Below are positions 49,101-57,193 of a stretch of 64,000 nucleotides of DNA, piece by piece; the stretch's first letter is position 1; every line of letters starts with the position of its first letter. The notes beneath the pieces are model-generated. The model was not told where the DNA came from, ran no database searches, and saw only the letters and a program-made list of their open reading frames with translations. The position numbers were made by a program, and so were the translations under genes. Source of the stretch: Streptomyces violaceorubidus (GTDB lineage Bacteria > Actinomycetota > Actinomycetes > Streptomycetales > Streptomycetaceae). The stretch is from assembly GCF_000717995.1 (NCBI RefSeq), contig NZ_JODM01000006.1:248001-312000 (forward strand). The letters run 5' to 3'.

Positions 49101-49555
49101 GTTACGGCAACACCGTCGAGAACAACGTCGTCTCCGACACCATGAACTACCCCGGCATCATGCTCGCCACCGACCACGACCCGCTGCCCTTCTCCGGGCA
49201 GACCCTTCTCGCGGGCAACGCCCTGCACCGCACGGGCGGCGCCTTCTGGGGCGAGGCACAGGAGTTCGGCGCCATCACCCTCTTCGCGCAGGGCCAGGAC
49301 ATCCCCGGCGTGACCATCCGGGACACCGAGATCCTCGACTCGACCTACGACGGCATCCAGTTCAAGACGGGCGGCGGCGCGACGCCGGACGTGAGGATCG
49401 AGGACGTCCGCATCGACAGGTCGAACAACGGCTCCGGCATCCTCGCGATGGGCGGCGCCCGCGGCAGCGCCACCCTGACCGACGTCACGATCACCAACTC
49501 GGCCGAGGGCGACGTCCGGATCGAACCCGGCTCCCAGTTCAGGATCAACCAGTAG
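46160..49555 (+). CDS. Secreted multidomain GH87 alpha-1,3-glucanase (mycodextranase)
   Basis: An 1131-residue exported enzyme. The signal peptide (1-36) has RR-LTG twin arginines (GRRTLTGAAV) and ends ARAASA, compatible with Tat export. Two discoidin-like domains follow (about 45-190 and 195-335), two CARDB-type domains (about 345-440 and 450-550), a CBM6-like beta-sandwich (about 555-715; YEAEDGRYDGTLL), and a GH87 beta-helix (about 725-1131). Asp915 in YADGIN and Asp938-Asp939 in TGDDSLA have the same 23- and 24-residue spacing as the catalytic Asp trio of GH87 alpha-1,3-glucanases. Likely substrate: fungal cell-wall or plaque alpha-1,3-glucan. Confidence 0.88.
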   Translation: MRRRSLGRRTLTGAAVAGLMTAGLLPLPLAATARAASAPVTAAADVNLALGRPAKAGGSHGAYPAGNATDGQQATYWEGPAGSFPQWLQVDLGTAREVDRVVLKLPAGWESRTQTLSLRGSTDGAAFHSLDASDGRAFGPAQAGTVAIDLDSPSEARYVRVDITANTGWNAAQLAEVEVYADDVDTGPPPTGTNLARNKPAEATSTTQNYVAANATDDSTSTYWEAAGNPADLTVKLGADADVSGVVVKLNPDPVWSARTQSIQVLGRARGESGFTSLRERADYAFSPGQDNAVSIPVGGRVSDVRLRFFSNTGAPGGQVAEFQVLGSAAPAPDLTVTGLDWSPAAPNERDEVTVNATVRNAGTAASAATTTEVTVEGRAAGSAAVPALDPGESAEVAVATGTHAAGSYAVAAVADPRDTVAELDDTNNSRSATDRLVVDRAPGPDLEVRSLTTNPANPAVGAEVSFTVAVHNRGTGAAEAGSVTRVQAGSTTLDGTTGQVAAGATVNVPISGTWKATSGGVTLTATADATARIAETNENNNVLAKPLVVGRGAAVPYTEYEAEDGRYDGTLLTTDAKRTFGHTDFGTESSGRESVRLDSTGEYVEFTSTTPTNSIVVRNSIPDAPGGGGAEATISLYADGQFVRKLNLSSKHSWLYGSTDDPEGLTNRPGGDARRLFDESHALLDRTFPQGTEFRLQRDAGDSAAFYVIDLIDLEQVAPAKTKPAECTSITEYGAVPGDGLDDTDAIQRAVTDDQNGRIDCVWIPAGQWRQEQKILTDDPLDRGQYNQVGIHDVTVRGAGMWHSQLYTLTPPHEAGGINHPHEGNFGFDIDGNTRISDLAVFGSGTIRGGDGNAEGGVGLNGRFGKDTKISNVWIEHANVGVWVGRDYSNIPELWGPGDGLQFTGMRIRDTYADGINFSNGTRNSTVCDSSFRTTGDDSLAVWANKYVKDPSVDIGHDNHFRNNTIQLPWRANGIAVYGGYGNTVENNVVSDTMNYPGIMLATDHDPLPFSGQTLLAGNALHRTGGAFWGEAQEFGAITLFAQGQDIPGVTIRDTEILDSTYDGIQFKTGGGATPDVRIEDVRIDRSNNGSGILAMGGARGSATLTDVTITNSAEGDVRIEPGSQFRINQ

Positions 49556-49573
49556 GCGGACCAGGGGAGCCGG

Positions 49574-51855
49574 TCAGCGGGAGCGGGCCCGGCGGCGCGG
49601 AGCACCACCGCGTCGCCGGGCTTCCGCCGCGCCCGGGAGCCGCCCGGGCGTGCGCTCGACGGGGACGCGGGTGTCGTCCTCCAGGCGTTCGGCGTTGAGT
49701 TCGTTCACCGCGCCGATCGCGTCGCCGATCGTCGCGTAGTCCACCGCGATGAAGTTGACCGGTCTGCCGCGCTGCCGTTCACAGGTGTGCGCCCGCTCCA
49801 GTACCCGCTGCCGGGAGTTGACGACCCCGGCGTCGAGCCGCAGCCCGCCGCCGGCCGTGACGAAGTGGTTCAGCAGGAACAGCCGCTTGTCCGAGCCGCC
49901 CCGGTGCGGCAGGCAGGACATCTCGTCCGGGCTGCGGAAGGCGAAGGGCGTCTCCATGCCGTACCGGTAGAGGTTCCGGTACCAGGGCGCGGGACCGTCC
50001 GCCTGCTCCGCGAAGACGACCAGTCGCCGACCGCTGTCGATCATGTCCCCGAGCTTCGGCCACGGGCGGTCCGGGTCCGGGTCAGGCTCGTGGAGCAGGT
50101 CCGACAGCCCGGCCCGGGCGAAGGCATCCTGGGTGGCCTGCGCGTCCACGCCGTCCTGGAGGATCAGGGTGACGACCTCCGTGGGGTTGTCGCGCAGCCA
50201 CTCACCGATCTGCCGCAGCGTCGGCTCCAGTTCGAGGGCCCCGGCGCCGCACACCGAGTGACACAGCCACAGGCCCGGGTGGGGCGGGTTCACCCGCTTC
50301 AGGATCGTGGTCAGCCGGCGGCGTTCGGCGGGGGAGAAGTCCGAGGTGCTCAACCGCTCCGCGACCTCCTCGGGCCGCTCCCAGCGGTGGGTGTCGAGCA
50401 GCAGGACCCGCGAACCCGCGCCCAGCTGGCCGAGGATGTCCGGGTCCTGAAGGGGGCCGATGAAGCGGTCGGCCGTAGTCGCCATCGCGTTGTGCGACGC
50501 GAGCTGGGCGATCTCGTCGTAGCGGGCGTCGCACAACTCGGCGCTGCCCTGGCAGATGCGCGGCGAGGAACCGGTGATCGCCACCGGCGCCAGCATGGTC
50601 CCGACGAGGGCCACGGCGGTGACGGTGAAGGTCAGGGCCGGAACGTGCCGCGGATCGGTGAGGACCGGCACGCCGGGCCTGGTCTGCCGGACCCAGCCGA
50701 CGGTGATCAGCAGGGCGCCCGCGGCGAGCAGGATCACCGCGACGACGACGGCGGTGGTCAGCAACCGGTCCAGCGCGGCGGCCTGGACGTCGGCGAGCAG
50801 CCCCGAGGCCGTCGGCGGCCACGAGGCCGGGGTGCCGAACAGCGTGTCGCCCAGCACGAGCCGCAGCACGAGCACGGTGAGCGCCAGGAGCGAGCCGGCC
50901 GCGGCCGGCACCCAGCCCAGCGGGATCAGCCGGCGTTTGGCGGGCGACGGCGTCAGGAACCACAGCAGGGTGAGCGCCGCGGCGCACAGCACGGCCGCCG
51001 CCGGTTCCACCACGTCCTGGAAGAGCCGGGTGACGCCCCGGGCGCGGTCCAGCGGGGCCACCGCCTCGGTTCCGGGCTCGACGTCGACGGTGACGACCCA
51101 GGTGCCCCGCCGCGCCTCCCGCAACAGCTCCTCGGCGGCGTCGCGGACCTGGTCCGTCAGGGCGACCGGGGCGATCGCGGCCAGCGCCGAGCCCACGTCC
51201 CCCCGGTCCAGCGCCGTCCGCACGGTGGATCTGACGCCGTCGTGCGTCGCGCCGTCCGGGACCAGGCGCATCAGCGCGTCCGTGGCGGCGACCGCCTGGC
51301 CGTGGGAGAGGGGCAGCGTCGGCAGCTCCTCCAGCGGCGCCTCACCGGCCACCACCCGCGCCACCAGTCCGACACGCGTTGCACGAAGGCCTGGAAGTCG
51401 GGTTCGGACCGGTTCTGGAGGGCGGCGACCGCGTCGCCGAAGTACGCCTGGCTGAGCCGCTCCAGGTTGGCGACGACGGGCTCCAGGTCCACCGTGATCC
51501 GCAGCCGGTCGCCCTCGCCCTCCAGGTAGTGGACGATCTCCGCGATCTGCCCGTCGCCCATGGTCCGCAGCGTCTCCGGCGGGATCACCACCTTGAGGTT
51601 CGCGGTGATGGTCGACTGCGGCACGGGCAGCCGGTCCAGCAGGTCGCTGGTGAACGGCGTACTGCCCGGGTCCACCAGCACCTCGTCGTAGAAGCGCTGG
51701 TAGGCGCGCTCGTCCTCCAGCACCTGGCCGTAGAAGCCGGGGTCGAGCACCGTACTGCGCACGACGGCCGCCGCGGCCAGGACGGTCAGGCCGAGCACCG
51801 CCACGCACCGGACCAGCACCTCGACCCAGGGCGGGTGCCGGACCAGTGCGTTCAT
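49574..51855 (-). pseudogene. PI-PLC-like membrane protein gene with a frameshift
   Basis: The protein starts at ATG 51855 (MNALVRHPPWVEVLVRC, one helix, then an extracytoplasmic region) and reads well to FQAFVQRV near 51370. There the frame fails and the same protein continues one base back (VGLVARVVAGEAPLEEL) to the stop at 49574. Together it would have about 760 residues: helices near both ends of the first half, then a C-terminal PI-PLC X-like domain with catalytic-type His in LASHNAMATTADRF and LLLDTHRWE. The break needs one lost base and has no slippery heptamer, so it is either a recent mutation or a sequencing error. Enzyme function is by fold similarity only. Confidence 0.75.
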
Positions 51856-51960
51856 GGAACCATTCTCGTATCAGCCGGCCGCCGTGCCCGAGGCGCCCGG
51901 ACGGGGAGTCCCCCCCCCACGCATGCCCCGGACGGGGCCGGCCGATACGTGTCCGCCGGA

Positions 51961-53415
51961 TCAGAGCGCCGGAGCCGGGTACGTCGGGTACTCCACCCCG
52001 GAGACGTGCTGCACGACGCGGACGACCTGGCAGGAGTAGCCGAACTCGTTGTCGTACCAGAGGTAGAGGATCGCGTTGTCGCCCTCGACCTTCAGCGCGC
52101 CCGCGTCCACGATCGAGGCGTGGCGGGAGCCGATGAAGTCGCTGGAGACGGCGTCGGGCGCGCTGATGAAGTCGATCTGGCGCTTGAGCGGCGAGGTCAG
52201 CGACACCTCGCGCAGGTGGTCCAGGACCTCTTCGCGGCTCGCCTCGCGGGCCAGCTGGAGGTTGAGGATCGCGATCGACACGTCCGGCACGGGCACCCGG
52301 ATCGAGCTGCCGGTGATCCGCGCCTTCAGGTCGGGCAGCGCCTTGGCGACGGCGGAGGCGGCACCGGTCTCCGTGATGACCATGTTCAGCGGCGCGCTGC
52401 GGCCGCGGCGCTCGGACTTGTGGTAATTGTCCAGCAGGTTCTGGTCGTTGGTGAAGGAGTGCACCGTCTCCACGTGACCGCGCAGCACGCCGTACTCGTC
52501 CTCCATCGCCTTCAGCGGCGGGACGATCGCGTTGGTGGTGCAGGAGGCGCAGGACAGGATGCGCTCGTCCGGCTTGACGGTGTCGTGGTTGACGCCGTGC
52601 ACGATGTTCGGGACGTCACCCTTGCCCGGCGCGGTCAGCACGACCTTGTCGATGCCCGGCCGCAGGTGCTTCGACAGGCCCTCGCGGTCGCGCCACTTGC
52701 CGGTGTTGTCGATGAGGATGGCGTCCTTGATGCCGTACGCCGTGTAGTCGACCTGGGCCGGGTCGTCCGCGTAGATCACCTTGACGGCGTTGCCGTTGGC
52801 GAGGATCGTGCTGCTGTCCTCGTCGACGGTGATCGTGCCCTGGAACTGGCCGTGCACGGAGTCGCGGCGCAGCAGCGAGGCGCGCTTGACGATGTCCTCG
52901 GCGGCTCGTTCCCCGCCGCCCCGGACCACGATGGCGCGCAGCCTGAGCCCGTTGCCCGAGCCGGCCTTCTCGATGAGCAGCCGGGCGACCAGCCGACCGA
53001 TGCGGCCGAAGCCGTACAGGACGACGTCGCGCCCCTCGCGCCGGTCGATCTTGTTGGCGCCGGTGGCCCCGGCGACGGCCTCGGCCGTGAACTCCTCGAC
53101 GGTCAGACCCCGGTCGTCGCTCCGGTAGGTCGCGGCGAGCATGCCGATGTCGATCTGCGAGGGTCCGAGGTCGAGCGTGGTGAGCGCCCGCAGGAAGGGC
53201 ATCGTCTCGGCGACCGAGAGCTCCGCCCCGGCGATCTGGCGGGCGAAGCGGTGGGTCTTGAGGATGCTGACCACCGACTTGTTCACCAGGGAACGGCTGT
53301 GCAGCAGGATCGTGACGTCCTGCTCCCGGTGCAGCTTCCCGATCATCGGGATCATCGATTCCGCGGTCTCTTCGCGGTGCTTCCAGTTGGTGAACGAGTC
53401 GTCGTTGACAGTCAC
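51961..53415 (-). CDS. gap: Glyceraldehyde-3-phosphate dehydrogenase with N-terminal extension
   Basis: A 484-residue GAPDH. About 125 residues (WKHREETAESMIPMIGKLHRE ... SDDRGLTVEEF) precede the usual NAD domain, which starts VVLYGFGRIGRLVARLL. The catalytic Cys is about residue 292 in SCASCTTNA and the partner His follows in ETVHSFTND. WYDNEFGYS closes the family signature. Long forms like this occur in actinobacteria beside the normal 335-residue glycolytic enzyme; the extension's role is unknown. The GTG at 53415 follows GAAAG. Residues DRREGRDVV between the two parts form a linker. Confidence 0.92.
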   Translation of the reverse strand: MTVNDDSFTNWKHREETAESMIPMIGKLHREQDVTILLHSRSLVNKSVVSILKTHRFARQIAGAELSVAETMPFLRALTTLDLGPSQIDIGMLAATYRSDDRGLTVEEFTAEAVAGATGANKIDRREGRDVVLYGFGRIGRLVARLLIEKAGSGNGLRLRAIVVRGGGERAAEDIVKRASLLRRDSVHGQFQGTITVDEDSSTILANGNAVKVIYADDPAQVDYTAYGIKDAILIDNTGKWRDREGLSKHLRPGIDKVVLTAPGKGDVPNIVHGVNHDTVKPDERILSCASCTTNAIVPPLKAMEDEYGVLRGHVETVHSFTNDQNLLDNYHKSERRGRSAPLNMVITETGAASAVAKALPDLKARITGSSIRVPVPDVSIAILNLQLAREASREEVLDHLREVSLTSPLKRQIDFISAPDAVSSDFIGSRHASIVDAGALKVEGDNAILYLWYDNEFGYSCQVVRVVQHVSGVEYPTYPAPAL

Positions 53416-53625
53416 GTCTCTATCTTTCGAGCTAGGCGGCGCTCATATGCTAACCCCACCGGCTCGCTGATCGATCAAGTGGGCCCCCAGCCGATCAGAT
53501 GAGTACGCGACCGGGTGCGGCTCGCACATGATTGCGCCGTGGAGGTACCGGGTACGCGAGGCTGGACCGTGTCCGCGCCGCTTGTCCGCGTGGGCCGAAA
53601 CACCGCCGCTACCAGGGAATCTGCC

Positions 53626-54036
53626 ATGGAGACACCCGCGAACGACCACCCCGTGACACCCGCCCAGCGGGCACTGGACACGCTCGCCGAGACCCCCGGG
53701 GCCGCCGGCAACACGTCGGCACTCGACACCCTCGCGAGCAGCGACGTCCTCGTGCCGGTGCCCGACGACGCGAGCGACCAGGACGCCGCCGACCCGGGCA
53801 TGCTGGCGCTGCCGGTCCTGGAACAGCAGGGCGGCGGCCAGGTGGTGCCCGTGTTCACCTCGGAGCTGGAGATGGCCGACCTGCTGCCGTACGTCTCCCG
53901 CTACCGCATGGTGCCGCTGGGTGCCCTCGCCGCGCAGTGGCCGGCCGACGACCTGTCGCTGTCCATCGACGCCGGCTCGGAACACCGCCTCACCCTCACG
54001 TCGGACGGCGTGCGGACCCTGCTGGCCCGTCCCTAG
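53626..54036 (+). CDS. SseB-type N-terminal domain protein
   Basis: A 136-residue protein with one SseB N-terminal-like domain: LDTLASSDVLVPVP, LPVLEQQGGGQVVPVFTSE and MADLLPYVSRYRMVPLGALA, a pattern common in Streptomyces proteins of unknown function linked to type VII secretion or stress. No membrane helix is present. The ATG at 53626 has AGGGA 8 nt upstream. The stop codon lies inside the first copy of a 24-bp duplication. Confidence 0.7.
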   Translation: METPANDHPVTPAQRALDTLAETPGAAGNTSALDTLASSDVLVPVPDDASDQDAADPGMLALPVLEQQGGGQVVPVFTSELEMADLLPYVSRYRMVPLGALAAQWPADDLSLSIDAGSEHRLTLTSDGVRTLLARP

Positions 54037-54077
54037 GGGCGACGCCGGCGGCCTCCCTAGGGGCAACGCCGGCGGCC
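54031..54077. repeat. Tandem 24-bp duplication across the SseB-like stop codon
   Basis: CCCTAGGGGCGACGCCGGCG plus GCC (54031-54053) is repeated with one change (GCAACG for GCGACG) at 54055-54077, a 24-bp period. The first copy carries the stop codon TAG. A recent slippage or duplication event is likely. Confidence 0.85.
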
Positions 54078-54094
54078 CGGGCCCTCGTCTCCCG

Positions 54095-54502
54095 TCAGGG
54101 GCGGGGGCCTTCGTCGTCGCCGAGGGCGCGGGCCAGCGCGGCCCGCTGCAGCGGCAGTATCTCGGCGTGCAGGTCCCGGCCCCTGGGGGTCAGCGTGACG
54201 TACACGCCCCGCCGGTCCTCGGCGCACATGGAGCGCTGCACCAGCCCGTCCTTCTCCAGCCGGGCGATGAGCCGGGACAGCGCGCTCTGGGACAGGTGGA
54301 CCCGGCCGACCAGGTTCTGCACCCGGCAGCGGTCACCCGCCTCGGCCCCCTCGGCCACGAGGAGGTCGAGTACCTCGAAGTCGCTCGCGCCCAGACCGTG
54401 CGGGTGCAGTGCCCGGTCGATCTCGCACATCGTGCGCGCGTGCACCGACAGGATGTCCCGCCACCGTTCCTCGAGCCGCGCACCGGCCGTTCTGGCTCCC
54501 AT
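54095..54502 (-). CDS. MarR-family transcriptional regulator
   Basis: A 135-residue winged-helix regulator: helical dimer region at both ends, recognition segment VHLSQSALSRLIARLEKDGLV (about 70-90) and wing CAEDRRGVYVTLT. MarR proteins bind palindromes near their own start and respond to phenolics or oxidants. The ATG at 54502 has TACCGT exactly 6 nt upstream and no ribosome site, suggesting leaderless expression. It is divergent from the ArsR-like gene. Confidence 0.88.
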   Translation of the reverse strand: MGARTAGARLEERWRDILSVHARTMCEIDRALHPHGLGASDFEVLDLLVAEGAEAGDRCRVQNLVGRVHLSQSALSRLIARLEKDGLVQRSMCAEDRRGVYVTLTPRGRDLHAEILPLQRAALARALGDDEGPRP

Positions 54503-54630
54503 GGGTGAACGGTAGCACCGGAAGCGATATTGGTTGAATGTGCAAATGGCCCGGTTGCCGGACAACGGGACCCGGGCTGCGGGAAGGTGGGGGGACACGG
54601 CAGGGGCGGGCCCGCACGGAGGGAGGGACG

Positions 54631-54918
54631 ATGCTCAGGACCCCCGTGCACGGCACGCGTCTCGACATCCTTGAGTGGCTGAAGGACCCGGCCGCGCACT
54701 TCCCGCCGCAGCGGCGCGTCGACCCCGTCGAGCACGGTGTCCACGCGGGCCCCGTCGCCGCGAAGCTGGGGGTGCCCCGCCGGGTGGCCGAGACCCACCT
54801 GGGCCTTCTCGCCGGTCTCGGCCTGCTCCGCGCCAGGCGCATCCGCCGCCGCACGTACTACCGGCGCGACGAGGTGCGGATCGCCGAGGTGGCACGGACG
54901 TTCGAGAAGGGCTGGTAG
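54631..54918 (+). CDS. Small ArsR-like winged-helix regulator
   Basis: A 95-residue protein with a complete winged helix: RLDILEWLKDPAAHF, VAAKLGVPRRVAETHLGLLAGLGLL and RRIRRRTYYRRDE. No metal-binding ELCVCDL box is present, so a metal sensor is unlikely. The ATG at 54631 follows GGAGGGA. It precedes the fluoride operon by 100 bp but is not obviously part of it. Target unknown. Confidence 0.78.
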   Translation: MLRTPVHGTRLDILEWLKDPAAHFPPQRRVDPVEHGVHAGPVAAKLGVPRRVAETHLGLLAGLGLLRARRIRRRTYYRRDEVRIAEVARTFEKGW

Positions 54919-55019
54919 ACGCGGGCACGCTCCCGGGAACGGCCCGGGCACCCTCCCGGAGTGACCCGGGCGCCGCCCCGGCGTTAGGCTGAACACTCAG
55001 CCGCGGCCCGCAGGGGCGC

Positions 55020-55081
55020 GGCGCGGCGGTGGGGCCCGCCGTACCCGAACCGCGGCTCAGGCGCCGCCAACGGTCCCTACT
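55020..55081 (+). ncRNA. Probable fluoride riboswitch (crcB motif)
   Basis: GGCGGTGGGGCCCGCCGTAC at 55025-55044 aligns with the crcB-motif 5' part (GGCGATGGTGTTCGCC then ATAA), and CAACGGTCCCTAC at 55068-55080 aligns with the conserved 3' strand (GATGGCTCCTAC). A GC-rich stem (CGCGGC/GCCGC) lies between. The element ends 53 nt before the crcB start codon, with a GTAGGAG ribosome site between. Several conserved A/U bases are replaced by G/C, as expected in Streptomyces. Its position before fluoride exporters supports the call. Confidence 0.65.
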
Positions 55082-55133
55082 TGACTTGCGCACGGGGGCA
55101 CCCCCCTGCCCGGTGAGTAGGAGACGTACGACC

Positions 55134-55598
55134 ATGGCAGTCCCGAAGACCGGGCGTCCCGGCGAGATCCGGGCCGCCGCCCCCGGGCGGTCCGGGTGGC
55201 GCACGCAGGCGCCGGTCGTGGCGGTCGTGGCCCTCGGCGGTGGCGCCGGCGCCACCGCCCGCTACGCCGCCTCGCTGTGGTGGCCGACGCAGAGCGGCAC
55301 CTTCCCCTGGACGACCTTCGCGGTCAACGTCGTCGGCTGTGCCGTGATCGGCGTGTTCATGGTGGTCATCACCGAGGTCCGGCCCGCCCACCGCCTCGTG
55401 CGGCCCTTCTTCGGCACCGGTGTGCTCGGCGGCTTCACCACGTTCTCCACCTACGCGGTCGACACCCGGTCCCTGCTCGCCGACGGCCGGGTCCCCACCG
55501 GTCTGGCCTACCTCGCCGCGACCCCGCTCGCGGCACTCACCGCGGTGTGGCTCGCCGCATGGGCGGCCCGCCGGGTCCTGAAGTGGAGGCAGTCATGA
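55134..55598 (+). CDS. crcB: Fluoride channel CrcB/Fluc, first subunit
   Basis: A 154-residue four-helix protein. After a basic N-terminus of 25 residues come [30 protein letters not shown] and [18 protein letters not shown], which is the Fluc signature with the Na-binding glycine region and the Phe/Ser/Thr fluoride path. Fluc channels are dimers that export fluoride. The ATG follows AGGAG. The stop overlaps the next gene (ATGA). Paired with the second crcB it may form a heterodimer. Confidence 0.93.
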   Translation: MAVPKTGRPGEIRAAAPGRSGWRTQAPVVAVVALGGGAGATARYAASLWWPTQSGTFPWTTFAVNVVGCAVIGVFMVVITEVRPAHRLVRPFFGTGVLGGFTTFSTYAVDTRSLLADGRVPTGLAYLAATPLAALTAVWLAAWAARRVLKWRQS

Positions 55599-55939
55599 CG
55601 AGGCTGACCGGCAGCGCCCTGCGCCTGACCGTCTTCGTCGGCGAGAACGACACCTGGCACCACCGCCCCCTGTACGCGGAGATCGTCCACCGCGCCCACG
55701 CGGCGGGCCTCGCGGGCGCCAGCGTCTTCCGCGGCGTCGAGGGCTTCGGCGCCTCCTCGCTCATCCACACCACCAGGCTGCTGTCCCTGAGCGAGGACCT
55801 GCCGGTGGCCGTCGTCGTCGTCGACACCGAGGAGCGGGTCCGGGACTTCCTGCCGCTGCTCGACGAACTCGTCACCGGGGGCCTGGTCACCCTCGACCCG
55901 TGCGAGGTCGTCCGGTACGAGGGCCGGAGGCCGTCGTGA
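55595..55939 (+). CDS. DUF190 protein between two crcB genes
   Basis: A 114-residue soluble protein with the DUF190 (PII/CutA-like ferredoxin fold) pattern: [37 protein letters not shown] and [14 protein letters not shown]. Its trimeric PII-like fold suggests a regulator or cofactor of the channel; such genes often lie between crcB copies. It overlaps both neighbours by 4 bp (ATGA upstream, GTGA downstream), so the three are translated together. Confidence 0.9.
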   Translation: MTRLTGSALRLTVFVGENDTWHHRPLYAEIVHRAHAAGLAGASVFRGVEGFGASSLIHTTRLLSLSEDLPVAVVVVDTEERVRDFLPLLDELVTGGLVTLDPCEVVRYEGRRPS

Positions 55940-56310
55940 ACTGGCTGCTGGTCGTCGCGGGCGGCATGATCGGCGCCCCGCTGCGCTACCTCACCGACCG
56001 CGCCGTGCAGTCCCGGCACGACTCCGTCTTCCCCTGGGGCACCTTCACGGTGAACGTGATCGGCAGCGTCGTCCTCGGCCTGCTGACCGGCGCCGCCCTG
56101 GCCGGAGCGGTCGGCTCCGACCTGCGTCTGCTGCTGGGCACCGGCCTGTGCGGCGCCCTCACCACCTACTCGACCTTCTCCTACGAGACGCTCCGGCTGA
56201 CCGAGACCGGCGCCCGCCTGCACGCCGCGGTGAACGTGGGGGCGAGCGTGGCGGCCGGCCTGGCGGCGGCGTTCGCGGGGGTGACGCTGGCCGACGCGCT
56301 CTGGACCTGA
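55936..56310 (+). CDS. crcB: Fluoride channel CrcB/Fluc, second subunit
   Basis: A 124-residue four-helix protein with [31 protein letters not shown] and [18 protein letters not shown]. It is shorter than the first copy and lacks the N-terminal extension. GTG start overlapping the DUF190 stop. It closes the fluoride operon 39 bp before uppP, which has its own ribosome site. Confidence 0.93.
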   Translation: MNWLLVVAGGMIGAPLRYLTDRAVQSRHDSVFPWGTFTVNVIGSVVLGLLTGAALAGAVGSDLRLLLGTGLCGALTTYSTFSYETLRLTETGARLHAAVNVGASVAAGLAAAFAGVTLADALWT

Positions 56311-56349
56311 CGCCGGGCACACAGCTTGGTGTAGTAGGAACTGGATGCC

Positions 56350-57186
56350 ATGAGCGCCATCAGCATCGGTCAGGCCATCGTCCTCGGAGCCGTCGAGGGG
56401 GTGACAGAGTTCCTGCCCGTCTCCTCCACCGGACACCTCAAGATCGTCGAGGGGCTGATGGGCATCCCGGTCGACGACGACGCCGTCATCGGCTTCTCCG
56501 CGGTCATCCAGGTCGGCGCGATCGCCGCCGTGCTCGTCTACTTCTCCAAGGACATCGCGCGGATCGTCTCCGCCTGGGGACGCGGGCTGCGCGACCGCGA
56601 GGAGCGGTACCACCACGACTACAAGTTCGCCTGGTGGGTCATCTTCGCCACCATCCCCATCGTCCTCGTCGGCCTCGCCGCCAAGCCCCTGATCAAGGGC
56701 CCGCTCGCCTCGCTGTGGGTGGTGGCCGGCTCGCTGATCGTCGGCAGCGGCGTGATGTGGTGGGCCGACCGCACCGGCCGGCACAAGCGGGGCGAGGACG
56801 ACACGTCCTTCAAGGACGCGATGCTGGTCGGCGGCTCCCAGATCCTCGCCCTGCTCTTCCCGGGCTTCTCCCGCTCCGGCGCCACCATGTCCACCGCACT
56901 GATGCTCGACCTCGACCGGGTCGCCGCCACCCGGCTGTCCTTCTTCCTCGGCATCCCGGCCCTGACCGGAGCCGGACTGTACGAGCTGAAGGACGCCCTG
57001 GGCACCGGAGCGGGTGCCGCGCCCCTGGCGGTCGGCACCCTCGTCTCCTTCGTGGTGGCCTACGCCTCCATCGCCTGGCTGCTGAAGTTCATCGCCAAGC
57101 ACACCTTCAACGCGTTCGTGATCTACCGGATCGTGGTCGGCGTCCTGCTCTTCGGGCTGCTCGGCACCGGCGTGCTGCACAGCTGA
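56350..57186 (+). CDS. uppP: Undecaprenyl-diphosphate phosphatase
   Basis: A 278-residue membrane phosphatase (BacA/UppP) that recycles undecaprenyl diphosphate for cell-wall synthesis and gives bacitracin tolerance. It has eight or so helices, the first motif GAVEGVTEFLPVSSTGHL (about 14-31) and the second PGFSRSGATMSTAL (about 173-186) with catalytic Glu, Ser and Arg. Start ATG at 56350 with AGGAA upstream. It lies 39 bp after the fluoride operon and is convergent with the desaturase gene. Confidence 0.96.
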   Translation: MSAISIGQAIVLGAVEGVTEFLPVSSTGHLKIVEGLMGIPVDDDAVIGFSAVIQVGAIAAVLVYFSKDIARIVSAWGRGLRDREERYHHDYKFAWWVIFATIPIVLVGLAAKPLIKGPLASLWVVAGSLIVGSGVMWWADRTGRHKRGEDDTSFKDAMLVGGSQILALLFPGFSRSGATMSTALMLDLDRVAATRLSFFLGIPALTGAGLYELKDALGTGAGAAPLAVGTLVSFVVAYASIAWLLKFIAKHTFNAFVIYRIVVGVLLFGLLGTGVLHS

Positions 57187-57193
57187 CCACCGC

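Noticed and set aside
46613..49228. An 871-codon open frame antisense to the GH87 gene
   Set aside because: Composition (Gly/Val/Asp/Arg-rich) is that of the mirror frame of a high-GC gene, with no domain seen.
51350..51385. Programmed -1 frameshifting in the PI-PLC-like gene
   Set aside because: No slippery heptamer or following pseudoknot is visible at the junction.
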